Positions 1-6,972 of a DNA stretch of 64,000 nt are shown in pieces. This DNA is from Desulfosporosinus shakirovi. Its GTDB lineage: Bacteria; Bacillota; Desulfitobacteriia; Desulfitobacteriales; Desulfitobacteriaceae. The notes beneath the pieces are model-generated. The model saw only the letters and a list, made by a program, of their open reading frames with translations. It was not told the origin of the DNA and did not search any database. The translations under genes and the position numbers were made by a program. Each line of letters starts with the position of its first letter. Position 1 is the stretch's first letter. Location: positions 1 through 64,000 of the forward strand of contig NZ_JAJDOO010000010.1 of NCBI RefSeq assembly GCF_020595055.1, read 5' to 3'.

Positions 1-87
1 GCCACAGAAAACGCCGGAAGTTTTTATAGACGTTCCCCAGAGTCATCGGCTTGCCAGGAGCTCCCTGGAAAAAGAATGCGCTTTCTA
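1..87 (-). pseudogene. C-terminal-region fragment of a tyrosine recombinase (partial, runs off the window)
   Basis: Read on the minus strand, this stretch is open and encodes a segment containing GKPMTLGNVYKNFRRF. That resembles the part of phage-type integrases just before the catalytic core residues, where a short basic helix with an FRRF-like motif is common. The frame has no start codon of its own. Its upstream side ends where the CTTTGCATA repeats begin, and its downstream side leaves the window. It could be the inner part of a broken integrase. The identification rests on about 24 residues, so it is tentative. Confidence 0.4.
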
Positions 88-200
88 TGCAAAGTAATTT
101 AATTCGGAATGGCCGAAAATCAACGTTTTTTGTACATCTCTTTGCATAGTTACTTACTTTGCATAGGGTGGGTTATGCTAAGCTTTGCATAACCCACCCT
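85..200. repeat. Cluster of CTTTGCATA repeats and two perfect inverted repeats
   Basis: The 9-mer CTTTGCATA occurs directly at 140-148, 157-165 and 183-191, and inverted at 86-94. Two perfect palindromes are built on it: CTATGCAAAGTAA at 85-97 with its complement at 154-166, and AGGGTGGGTTATGC at 165-178 with its complement at 187-200 (8-nt spacer). The cluster sits exactly between the integrase fragment and the truncated end of the intron reverse transcriptase. It therefore looks like the scar or end of a small mobile element. Confidence 0.7.
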
Positions 201-879
201 GAGGAGATCCAGTTGCCGGATGTATTACCTCGCCATCTTGTTTCAATATCCCTGCTTTAAGCCATTTCTTGATTAACCCAAGGAATGCTCTGTCGTCAAC
301 TCTCTGCTCTAACATCTTAATAAGCCACGTATGATTTATATTTTGAAAGAATCCTCGAATATCTGCTTCTACTATGTAACTGTAATTGCCAAAGTTCAAT
401 TCTTTAGTCAGGTCCTTAATTGCCGTATGTGCGCTAAGCTTGGGTCTATAGCCATAGCTACTAGAACAAAAATCTTGTTCGAAGATGGCTTCTAGTACCT
501 TAGCTGCGGCACTCTGAACGAGCTTATCGGCTATAGCTGGAATTCCTAAAGGCCTGGTTTTCCCTTCCCCTTTTGGTATATCTACCCTACATACCAGTTT
601 AGCCCGATATCTTTTCTTTTCCAGTTGCTTCACGTCAGCTAAGTTCTGCTCAAGCTTTCCTGCAAATTCTTTAGCAGTTATTTTATTGACTCCTGCTGCT
701 GCTCTCTTGTTGTTATTTCTCCATGCTTCTGCTAAAGCGTTGTAATTGAGCAACCGATAAAGGTTTTGAAATCAGTAGTTCTTGAGTCTAATTGCTTTCT
801 GCGCTATTCCCTGCAGGGAGGTTCGCATCAATGGTTCCGATCCTACATGTCCGGTTGATGTTTCCTTTGCAAGCTGCAT
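178..879 (-). pseudogene. ltrA: Group II intron reverse transcriptase/maturase, 5'-interrupted and 3'-truncated
   Basis: The natural start is the ATG at 879, giving MQLAKETSTGHVGSEPL, the usual N-terminus of this RT type. A TGA at 772-774 interrupts the frame after 35 codons where the family normally has Arg, and the frame then continues unchanged. RT blocks follow: KGEGKTRPLGIP, then a YRP segment, then VEADIRGFFQNI (first catalytic Asp), then GSPQGG. Translation ends four residues later inside the palindrome at 165-200. The YADD box, thumb, maturase X domain and endonuclease are therefore all missing. About 60% of the protein is lost and no activity is expected. This is a decaying selfish element, not a host gene. 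Confidence 0.85.
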
Positions 880-1136
880 ACTCTTGTTAACCCTTTCCCC
901 TTGTAGTCGGCTTTCCCGTCCTCGGAGTACTATGAGTTAATCCGACTCCCTGATGGTCTTCAGCCTTCCTCTTTTTCGATTGGTAAGACTTACCAGACTT
1001 TGCTGGAACCGGCAGGGTCTCCCAAGTTCCTGATACTTCTCTCCATACATGCCATGTTCTCTGACCCCGACAGGCCCTCCGGAATCTCACCTTTAGTGAT
1101 TCCTTTGTATTGACTTCCGTGACGTTAAACACGTGG
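178..1136 (-). mobile_element. Remnant of a group II intron (5' RNA domains plus truncated RT gene)
   Basis: The minus strand carries, in order, about 250 nt of untranslated sequence full of short stems and then a group II intron reverse-transcriptase frame. The frame is interrupted and truncated. The left boundary (1137) is where the alpha/beta-hydrolase frame ends. The right boundary is the repeat cluster near 165-200. RNA domains V and VI and the maturase end are missing, so the element cannot splice by itself. The exact 5' splice site was not resolved, because a clean GUGYG start is not obvious at the junction. Confidence 0.7.
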
Positions 1137-1646
1137 TCACCTGCACTTTGTCCGTTTCCGAACCCATTACCGAACCTAGAATCCTAAAGACGGGAATAAG
1201 CAGATATGTAAAGTTCTTTGTATTAGTTTCATTCAACATAAATTCTTTGTCGCTAAAATCCCATAGACACCAGCAAGCAAGTGCATCTATTCCCCCAAAA
1301 CGGGCCGCTGTTGCATAAGATAAAGGACCTCCCATACTTGCTCCTCCTAAAATAACCTTTCCACTGAACCTCTGTTTTGCATAATTTATTGTGTCGGAAA
1401 GGTTTTGAAGATGAACGTCCCACTCGAAATCACCCTTAAGTCCCTCACTATATCCAAATCCTTGCAAGTCAGGAGCAATAATGTTGTACCCCTTTTCCCG
1501 TAGTGGAATCAAAAAAGGCAATAGCAATCGTGCATACCCGGCAATTCCATGAGCAAAAATTAACGTTGGACTATTGGGTTATCAGCATCATAAATCTCTA
1601 TATGTAACTTTCTGTTATTCGATATAATAGTCTCTTCAGTCGCCAT
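1137..1646 (-). pseudogene. Alpha/beta-hydrolase gene, frameshifted and cut by the group II intron
   Basis: The ATG at 1646 opens a frame (MATEETIISNNRKLHIEIYD) that is lost by a single-base shift near 1566-1572. It resumes in the neighbouring frame as TLIFAHGIAGYARLLLPFL. After the shift the protein shows an oxyanion-type HGIAG, the lid-side segment APDLQGFGYS and the nucleophile elbow GASMGG. The frame ends around GSETDKVQ at the intron boundary, so the acid and His of the triad are missing. No C-terminal half is found on the far side of the intron remnant. The gene was probably a lysophospholipase-like hydrolase and has been inactivated twice. Confidence 0.75.
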
Positions 1647-1876
1647 TCACTCCATTTGCTAATTAGTTCCGCCCCAAACCAATTCTCCATATAGTTCTTT
1701 CAAAAATCTTCACCTGAATATTTCACCGAAGGCTCTCCTCGTAAATTAATCTTAAGAAATACTTACAAGGGATTACATAGTCACGCGTATCCCGAAGTCT
1801 GGTTATAACTGCGCTACCTTAAGCATTCAGTAAAGACATTCAGATTACACTATAATATTCTTTGCTCTTTTCGTGA

Positions 1877-2392
1877 TTATTGGGTACAACTCTTATAAGA
1901 ATAAACATATCGTACATCAATAAGCTTCTCCCCCATAATTTCTAAAATATATTCATCATTGCTACACCGTAATCCATTCTTTTCGTAGAAGCGTCTTCCC
2001 CGCTGATTATCCTTTAGTACCCATAAGTAGATGCTTTCATAACCAGATTCTTTTAAATCTGATAATGCAAAATCTAGAATCTTATTACCATATCCTTTAC
2101 CGAAATATTCCGGCAACAAATAAAGAGAAACAATTTCTCCAAAATTAGGGAGTGACTGATCTCTAGATTTTCCATATGCAACACAGCCAATAGGCTTTCC
2201 ATTTTCAAATAAAATCTGAACATTTAAAACCTTATCTTTTATCCAATCTATAAATGCTAATTCCCAATGATCCTCCTTCAACTCATCTAAAAAGGCTTTA
2301 GGAATTATCCCTTTATATGCAAATTTCCAGCTTAAGGCATATATACGACTAATATCTTTAACATCGTTAATCGTTGCTTTTCTTATTTCCAT
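1877..2392 (-). CDS. GNAT family N-acetyltransferase
   Basis: The 171-residue product begins MEIRKATINDVKDISRIY, a typical GNAT first strand and helix. It ends with the acetyl-CoA-binding region (LYLLPEYFGKGYGNKILDFA, giving the Q/RxxGxG/A-type loop YFGKGYG) and the conserved motif WVLKDNQRGRRFYEKNGL. The start at 2392 is chosen because GGAGG lies 8 nt upstream; a longer reading from 2428 has no such site. The gene transfers an acetyl group from acetyl-CoA to an unknown amine. It stands alone between the intron scar and a hairpin-bearing spacer. The family is sure; the substrate is not predictable. Confidence 0.85.
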   Translation of the reverse strand: MEIRKATINDVKDISRIYALSWKFAYKGIIPKAFLDELKEDHWELAFIDWIKDKVLNVQILFENGKPIGCVAYGKSRDQSLPNFGEIVSLYLLPEYFGKGYGNKILDFALSDLKESGYESIYLWVLKDNQRGRRFYEKNGLRCSNDEYILEIMGEKLIDVRYVYSYKSCTQ

Positions 2393-2614
2393 CTTTATTC
2401 CCTCCATAACAAATCCTCTGCTAGACATAGAATACCCCCTTCCATGATTTTACTGTTCTCCAGTTTTCTACAAAACCCTTTATTTAATGTTCTTTAACCC
2501 ATCTCAATGAGGAGAAGCCGAAGCGCAAAGCAATTCAGGAATGGAGCGGATCTCACATAAAGATTTAATGAAAACTCTGAGAGAAAAGATCAATGGATAA
2601 ATCCTTGTATAAAA

Positions 2615-2660
2615 AAGACCATGAAGCCGACTCTCTAATGAGTCAAACCTCCATGGTCTT
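2615..2660. repeat. Imperfect hairpin with CCATGG-type arms in a 400-nt gene-free spacer
   Basis: AAGACCATG at 2615-2623 pairs with CATGGTCTT at 2652-2660, and an inner GACTC/GAGTC stem fills the loop. Similar arms recur at 11953-12007 and 12182-12243, so this belongs to a small local family of hairpins. It may act as a terminator between convergent or tandem units. The rest of the gap 2393-2804 holds no gene I can support. Confidence 0.6.
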
Positions 2661-2804
2661 GCTAAGCAAATATCATCTTTTCTTTCTTGAGCTGTATTCT
2701 CTCATCATTTGCTAAATTCCTGCTAAGCCAAAACATTTTCTGCCTTCCACAAGACCTTCAGGGCTTTACATGCAAAAAGTAACGCCAATAGCAACCTAGA
2801 TAAT

Positions 2805-3596
2805 CTACCACCTTTCATGGGTAGCGTAGGTCTCAACCGTCGTCATATTCGTCCTGGTAACAGGCGGCCACTCTTTGAGCCTTTCCACCATATTTCCAGC
2901 AAGCTCCCTCGCGTCTTCGCTGCATTTCTCCTGCACCGCCGGATCAAGTCTGGCCAGTTGGCAGAGGGCTTCCAGCAGTTCCTGGAATGCATCGGCAATC
3001 GTTTGGCGGCAAGCGATGCATTTTTCTTCATACTTCGTGGTAAAGGCTTGGGAGGCAGCAGTTTTTGGCCTGCTTATTGGTTTGGCGGTTTTTTTGACGG
3101 TTTGATATTCTATCTTGATTTCCCCGGGATTATTGGGCAGAGATGTGACTTGAGCCGGCTCTTTCTCCTGAAGGGTTTGCTTCTGTTCTTTAAGAGCCCG
3201 ATTCAGCTCACGGATGGTTATCTTATTAACATCCTGCTCCAGGATAAATTCCTCCCGCTCATCTTCCGGAATTCCCAGCAGGAGAAGAGCCTGGTTGTAG
3301 GTCAAATTCGCCCACGTCGGCGAATTTGACCTACCTTCCCCCGCGCCGTCAGCGAATAGTTTATCTCCATATTCTTTATAAAGCTGCATCAGCTTGTTGG
3401 CTTTGCGCTGAGAATAGCTCACCGATTCCACCAGCCATTTTCCCCATTCTCCATGGGGGAGCAAATCCTTGGCCTCCTTCAGGCGCTTGCCGATCTCCAG
3501 GGCATTGGTAAGCATAATTTTACAAGTCTCTTGTTTGATCCTATTAATCTCAGCCGCGATGGCTAGGGGAGTACGTTCAGTGCTGAGTTCATTCAT
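2805..3596 (-). CDS. DUF3102 domain-containing protein
   Basis: The 263-residue protein begins with the DUF3102 pattern: an N-terminal helix (INRIKQETCKIMLTNALEIGKRL), then LLPHGEWGKWLVESVSYSQRKANKLMQLYKEYG and ANLTYNQALLLLGIPEDEREEF. Members are common in Firmicutes, often on plasmids or near phage and conjugative genes. They are thought to relate to ParB-like or DNA-associated proteins, but no function is established. The C-terminal 80 residues contain CIACRQTIADAF, a possible Cys pair. A perfect 16-bp palindrome lies inside the coding sequence at the GRSNSPTWANLTY segment. The ribosome-binding site is weak (GGCGGG). The gene overlaps a doubtful small ORF by 4 nt upstream. Confidence 0.75.
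   Translation of the reverse strand: MNELSTERTPLAIAAEINRIKQETCKIMLTNALEIGKRLKEAKDLLPHGEWGKWLVESVSYSQRKANKLMQLYKEYGDKLFADGAGEGRSNSPTWANLTYNQALLLLGIPEDEREEFILEQDVNKITIRELNRALKEQKQTLQEKEPAQVTSLPNNPGEIKIEYQTVKKTAKPISRPKTAASQAFTTKYEEKCIACRQTIADAFQELLEALCQLARLDPAVQEKCSEDARELAGNMVERLKEWPPVTRTNMTTVETYATHERW
3297..3334. repeat. Perfect 16-bp-arm palindrome inside the DUF3102 gene
   Basis: GTAGGTCAAATTCGCC at 3297-3312 and its exact complement at 3319-3334 flank a 6-nt loop (CACGTC). It lies in frame within the coding region and encodes a conserved-looking stretch. It would form a very stable hairpin in DNA and mRNA. Confidence 0.9.
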
Positions 3597-3817
3597 TTTG
3601 ATTCCCGCCTTTTAATAGCTTTTAGGACAGCATACGCAGGCGGGTTTCGAAGGGTGAAAGCTTGACTATGAACCCGGCAAATCACCTTCCAAAATGGAAA
3701 TCCGATGACAATTTCGGCTAAGATCATGTCCGAAGCAGGCAACGTCAGCTGGTTGGGACATTCTTTATATTTCAGGGGTAACCTCCAGTGATGCAAGTTC
3801 ATAGTATATAGGGACAT
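3593..3817 (-). CDS. Doubtful small ORF upstream of the DUF3102 gene
   Basis: This is an open frame of 74 codons, MSLYTMNLHHW to AIKRRESK, whose stop overlaps the DUF3102 start by 4 nt. No Shine-Dalgarno sequence is visible before either of its Met codons. The composition (Trp, Pro, His scattered) does not suggest a folded domain, and I recognise no family. The overlap is the only argument for it; a chance frame is about equally likely. Confidence 0.25.
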   Translation of the reverse strand: MSLYTMNLHHWRLPLKYKECPNQLTLPASDMILAEIVIGFPFWKVICRVHSQAFTLRNPPAYAVLKAIKRRESK

Positions 3818-3861
3818 GCCGGAACAGCCGGTTTGTCAAAAGCTTAGAAAGGAGCAAGCAA

Positions 3862-4086
3862 ATGTCAATCATCGCTGAAGCTTTAAATTCCGCACTGATA
3901 GCCATTTACCAAAACGGATCTACTCCCACCGGAAGCCCGGTGACCAGGCAAAAAAGCCTGAGCTATGTGCGGGCGGATGCCTCCGAAGAAGCCCTTTTCG
4001 ATGTGGCTCAGGCCTTATTCAGCCTGTCACAGCAGCCATTGCTGGACGTGCAGTTAAGAAAAAATTTCAGGCTGATAGAGGAGTAA
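3862..4086 (+). CDS. DUF1659 domain-containing small protein
   Basis: This 74-residue protein begins MSIIAEALNSALIAIYQNG and ends VQLRKNFRLIEE, the normal size and layout of DUF1659 proteins in spore-forming Firmicutes. AAAGGAG lies 7 nt before the ATG. It is directly followed by a DUF2922 gene, and this two-gene pair recurs in Bacillota. No biochemical function is known. No membrane segment or metal motif is visible. Confidence 0.85.
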   Translation: MSIIAEALNSALIAIYQNGSTPTGSPVTRQKSLSYVRADASEEALFDVAQALFSLSQQPLLDVQLRKNFRLIEE

Positions 4087-4122
4087 ACCTTTATGAAAAT
4101 CCAAAGAAAAGGAGGTGAGTCT

Positions 4123-4362
4123 ATGGCTACAACTGATACCAAAGTGGTCAGGTTAAGTTTTACCACCGAGGGTGGAAAGACGTTTGCGATAACAATTCCC
4201 AATCCCCGGGAAGACCTGAATCAAGCTGAGGTCCTGACCGTCATGAATACGATTGTTTCAAGCAATGTTTTCCTGACGACCAGCGGTGCCCTTACAGGCA
4301 TACGGGACATCAAGGTCATCGGTACTGTTACCGATGATTTATTTGACCCGCCTCAGGCTTAA
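4123..4362 (+). CDS. DUF2922 domain-containing small protein
   Basis: The start at 4123 is set by GGAGGTGAG just upstream; an ATG at 4093 lacks such a site. The 79-residue product MATTDTKVVRLSFTTEGGKT contains IPNPREDLNQAEVLTVMNTI and ends with the acidic tail TDDLFDPPQA, matching DUF2922. It lies 36 nt after the DUF1659 gene and is surely co-transcribed with it. The role of the pair is unknown. Confidence 0.85.
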   Translation: MATTDTKVVRLSFTTEGGKTFAITIPNPREDLNQAEVLTVMNTIVSSNVFLTTSGALTGIRDIKVIGTVTDDLFDPPQA

Positions 4363-4415
4363 ACACCAGCCTTGATCCCAACTCTGGCGCAACCCCAGTA
4401 ACTAACAGCTAAAAC

Positions 4416-4459
4416 TTGTCGTGTCGCGAAGGGTCATAGGAGCCTACGCGACACGACAA
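4416..4459 (-). terminator. Strong hairpin between DUF2922 and the EamA permease gene
   Basis: TTGTCGTGTCGCG at 4416-4428 pairs perfectly with the complement at 4447-4459 around an 18-nt loop. Read on the minus strand the stem is followed by AGTTTTAG; read on the plus strand it is followed by an A-run. It therefore suits termination of the leftward permease transcript better than of the DUF pair, although the convergent layout may use it both ways. Confidence 0.6.
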
Positions 4460-4500
4460 AAAAACCATCCGACAAACGCAAAGCATGTTCCACCTTAACT

Positions 4501-5547
4501 CTAATGGGAATGAACATGATGCATATCTGGTGTGTGCGCGTGTGTATGCTCTATTTTTTCATGGGTATGAACATGGCTGTGTTCGCCTTCACCTTTGCAG
4601 TCATGAGGATGAGTATGGTGATGATCCTCGTGATTATGCCTATGTTCGTGAGTGCCCTCTTCATGAGTATGGAGATGCTTATGGTATTCCACTCCTCCAA
4701 AATAAGCACCCATTATCATAATAATTAAGGCGATCACAAAGGATAGGGTAATGTGCTGACCGAAAAGTATTATCGAGAATAACACCCCAGTAAAAGGAGC
4801 AACTGCGTAATAAGCGCTTGTTCTTGCAGCGCCGAGTTCTCTTTGGGCGATAATATAAAAGTAGATACTAAGACCATAGGACACAAATCCCAGCACTAAG
4901 GCCATTAATAGGTATAAGGCGTTGGTGCTGTACTGCTTTAGGGCAAGTGCAATTATGAGTGACCCTACTCCAGAGCCGAAACCCTTGACGACAACAATTT
5001 GAAGAGGGTCTTTCAGAGACAATATACGAGTACAGTTATTTTCAAACCCCCAGCAAATGCAAGCGAGGATAACAAATATTGAGCCGTTTGAGAAGTAAAA
5101 GCTCGTTAAATCCTCAATGGATAAAATAATGCTTGCTAAGGTTATCAGTGAAATGGCGATCCACATTCTCTTGCCAATAGCCTCTTTGAATATCAATAAA
5201 GCAATAAGGGATGTGGCCACAATTTCAAAGTTGCTGAGTAGGGAGACGTTTGCAGATGTTGTCATCGTAAGTCCAATCATCAAGCAAACAGGTGCAGCCA
5301 CATCAAGGATAATCATACCCAGAATATACGGCATTTCTTTTTTTGTCATCTTAGCTTCAATTTGTTCGCTTTTGCTAAGTGCTTTTACTATATTAATGGT
5401 TAACATTCCGAAGCCCGCTCCGAGATAAAGGAGTGCTGCCATTAACGTAGGAGGTATTTCCTCAAGCAATAGCTTAGATACTGGTGAGCTTATCCCAAAA
5501 AGTGCCGCCGCCAATATTGCTATAGATATTGCTGTTTTATTTCTCAT
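4501..5547 (-). CDS. EamA/DMT-family transporter with a histidine-rich C-terminal tail
   Basis: The 348-residue protein has about ten hydrophobic segments in two EamA repeats. The first starts ISIAILAAALFGISSPVSKLLL and the second GSIFVILACICWGFENNC. This is the drug/metabolite exporter fold of the cytoplasmic membrane. After the last helix (residue about 280) comes a roughly 65-residue hydrophilic tail with more than 20 His, in patterns such as HEHRHNHEDHHHTHPH. Such tails bind divalent metals, so a role in metal export or metal sensing is possible, but EamA substrates cannot be read from sequence. The start overlaps the stop of a 34-codon upstream frame (ATGA), suggesting translational coupling. 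Confidence 0.85.
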   Translation of the reverse strand: MRNKTAISIAILAAALFGISSPVSKLLLEEIPPTLMAALLYLGAGFGMLTINIVKALSKSEQIEAKMTKKEMPYILGMIILDVAAPVCLMIGLTMTTSANVSLLSNFEIVATSLIALLIFKEAIGKRMWIAISLITLASIILSIEDLTSFYFSNGSIFVILACICWGFENNCTRILSLKDPLQIVVVKGFGSGVGSLIIALALKQYSTNALYLLMALVLGFVSYGLSIYFYIIAQRELGAARTSAYYAVAPFTGVLFSIILFGQHITLSFVIALIIMIMGAYFGGVEYHKHLHTHEEGTHEHRHNHEDHHHTHPHDCKGEGEHSHVHTHEKIEHTHAHTPDMHHVHSH

Positions 5548-5648
5548 AATAGTTCTTTCAATTGCCCAAACAAAAATCTTTGTACAGCATCAATGTCTTC
5601 CGAAGTAATCCTTCGAATTAGTAGATCTTCCTTAGTCAAGGCAACCAT
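5544..5648 (-). CDS. 34-codon frame coupled to the EamA gene; resembles a GNAT N-terminus
   Basis: The ATG at 5648 (or a TTG at 5639 with better spacing from AAGGAG) opens MVALTKEDLLIRRITSEDID and ends at a TGA that overlaps the EamA ATG. The segment LLIRRITSEDIDAVQRFL looks like the first strand and helix of an acetyltransferase that has lost everything after it. It may be a gene remnant kept as a translated leader for the permease. No function is claimed. Confidence 0.45.
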   Translation of the reverse strand: MVALTKEDLLIRRITSEDIDAVQRFLFGQLKELL

Positions 5649-5692
5649 TCTCCTTTTCTAACGCTGAGTCTTGGCTTTATAGGTTTAAAGGT

Positions 5693-6127
5693 TCAGTTCA
5701 CATCAAAAAGCTCCATTCCTTCACAGACATCTACTATCTCTCCTTGCTGCATGACCATCAACCGTTGGCTCATGAAGTGGACAGCGCTGAGATCATGGGA
5801 AATGAAGAGATATGAAAGACCTAGCTCTTCTTGAAGGTCTTTCAGCAAGTTAAGAACCTTCGCCTGAATAGATACGTCCAGACTACCCGTCCCCCCAAAT
5901 AACCGACCAAAAGTCCAATGGGCACTCCGACGAGGATTGCTAAGGTCAATGCCAACAGCGGGAAGCCAATGAAGACGAACGGCAAATAAATCAATCAGCA
6001 GCAACCCCAGCCAAAAAGTAGGAATGGAAGCTCCTATGAGACAAAATCCCGTACTGAACTTATCCACCCAACTCCCGGCGTAGCGAGCGGCCAAAGATCC
6101 AAAAATCGCCACCAAAACCACCGTCAA
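5693..6127 (-). pseudogene. Fused fragments of peptide/nickel-type ABC permease and ATPase
   Basis: Residues 1 to about 75 are an internal slice of a NikB/DppB-type permease ([20 protein letters not shown], then [11 protein letters not shown]). After a nonsense junction (GGTGSLD) the frame becomes the end of a DppF/NikE-type ATPase, with [20 protein letters not shown] and [15 protein letters not shown]. Walker A, the signature motif and most of Walker B are absent. Two genes that should be about 2 kb apart are thus joined by deletion. The frame overlaps the binding-protein fragment by 4 nt. It is the tail of a decayed cobalamin-riboswitch operon. Confidence 0.85.
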
Positions 6128-6447
6128 ACTTCATCAATATTTTCCGCCACTTGGATTTCCATCTCAATTCCTACTTGTTTAGCCGAAGCCTGAACAATTT
6201 GAGCCATTTGAGGCAGTTCAGGACGAGCTATATAAGTAGCCATTCGCAATTTAATGGGCTGACCGTTTCTAAGTACTTTGCCGTCCTGTACTGTCATCCC
6301 CGACGCTTGGAAATGCTTTAGAGCTTCTTTGTTCATTACCTTATCTACAATCTCCTGACGGCTCAGAGCAGGCTGATATTTTTCCCTTTGTCGCCCCGGA
6401 AGAATAACATTTATGTGGATATATTTGCCGGGGTTAGTCTTGAACAT
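6124..6447 (-). pseudogene. Internal fragment of an ABC peptide/nickel-type substrate-binding protein
   Basis: The 107 residues include LSRQEIVDKVMNKEALKHF and GQPIKLRMATYIARPELPQM, then QAENIDE-like sequence (VAENIDEV). These are the middle of SBP family 5 (NikA/DppA/OppA), which is normally 500 or more residues. The signal peptide, lipobox and C-terminal lobe are missing. It follows a cobalamin riboswitch and a hairpin, so the intact operon probably imported a cobalt, nickel or corrinoid-related substrate. Confidence 0.85.
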
Positions 6448-6454
6448 AAATAAA

Positions 6455-6505
6455 GAGACAACCCCTTGATTGCCAATCTAAAATCAGCAATCAAGCAGTT
6501 GTCTC
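6455..6505 (-). terminator. Hairpin just before the ABC binding-protein remnant
   Basis: GAGACAAC (6455-6462) and CTTGATTGC (6465-6473) pair with GCAATCAAG (6487-6495) and GTTGTCTC (6498-6505). On the minus strand the stem is followed by TTTATTTATG. It would terminate any transcript coming from the riboswitch before the ABC fragments, sealing the dead operon. Confidence 0.6.
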
Positions 6506-6632
6506 AGACACCGCGTTCTTCTCCACTTTCAAGTCGCCTGGGCATTTTTGAAAACAGATCCCGCTTGAATAAGACATAACCTTACAGGTTCGTTTCCCTC
6601 CGGAAACCTTTATGTACCCTCAATAATAAAAA

Positions 6633-6656
6633 AGCCCTTCAAACTAATGAAGGGCT
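6633..6656 (-). terminator. Expression-platform terminator of the cobalamin riboswitch
   Basis: On the minus strand AGCCCTTCA and TGAAGGGCT form a 9-bp stem followed by a run of T (A-run 6628-6632 on the plus strand). It lies just downstream of the riboswitch aptamer, where a transcriptional off-switch is expected. Confidence 0.8.
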
Positions 6657-6664
6657 GAATAAAC

Positions 6665-6865
6665 AAGTCCCTTCACCCATCCGTCGTGAGTAAAGCTATA
6701 AGGCATCAGGTTCCTGACTTAGGTTCTTGTTTACTGCCTCCCGACCAAGTTTCCTCAGTGGATGACATAAACTCCCCTTTACAGTGGCGGGACCGCGCCG
6801 GATTTGCACCGACTTCCCTGTGATGATTCTCCCCTAAGAGAGATCTCAAGCCCAATATTGAATTA
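6665..6865 (-). promoter_or_regulatory. Cobalamin (B12) riboswitch upstream of a decayed ABC operon
   Basis: The minus strand carries the AdoCbl aptamer core: GAAGTCGGTGCAAATCCG followed by GCGGTCCCGCCACTGTAA, with the B12-box-like GCCACTG. The distal stems contain GGGAGGCAGT and AAGTCAGGAACCTGATGCC. It is followed by an intrinsic terminator at 6633-6656. Known riboswitches of this class switch off corrinoid or cobalt uptake genes when B12 is plentiful. Here the genes it would control are fragments only. Ends are approximate. Confidence 0.92.
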
Positions 6866-6972
6866 TCAAATCAAATGTATCACATACCCATTACATGGTC
6901 AAGGGTCAGCATAGCGCCCTCAATAGAGACTAAGCTGGGGAACTAAGCTTACCTGAGCTCAGGAGAAAACCT

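Noticed and set aside
85-200. CRISPR array
   Set aside because: The CTTTGCATA copies are 9 nt with uneven spacing and mixed orientation; there are no unique spacers or cas genes.
887-1132. 81-codon minus-strand frame before the intron RT
   Set aside because: It runs through the untranslated RNA domains of the group II intron, has no ribosome-binding site and a biased Arg/Lys/Thr composition.
2540-2600. Short plus-strand segment reading MERISHKDLMKTLREKING
   Set aside because: Too short to identify, no start signal; may be a gene tail but cannot be supported.
2817-3329. Long plus-strand frame antisense to the DUF3102 gene
   Set aside because: The minus-strand frame has the recognisable domain; the antisense has no start signal and random composition.
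4485-4728. Plus-strand frames antisense to the EamA tail
   Set aside because: They are mirror frames of the His-codon repeat, with no ribosome-binding site.
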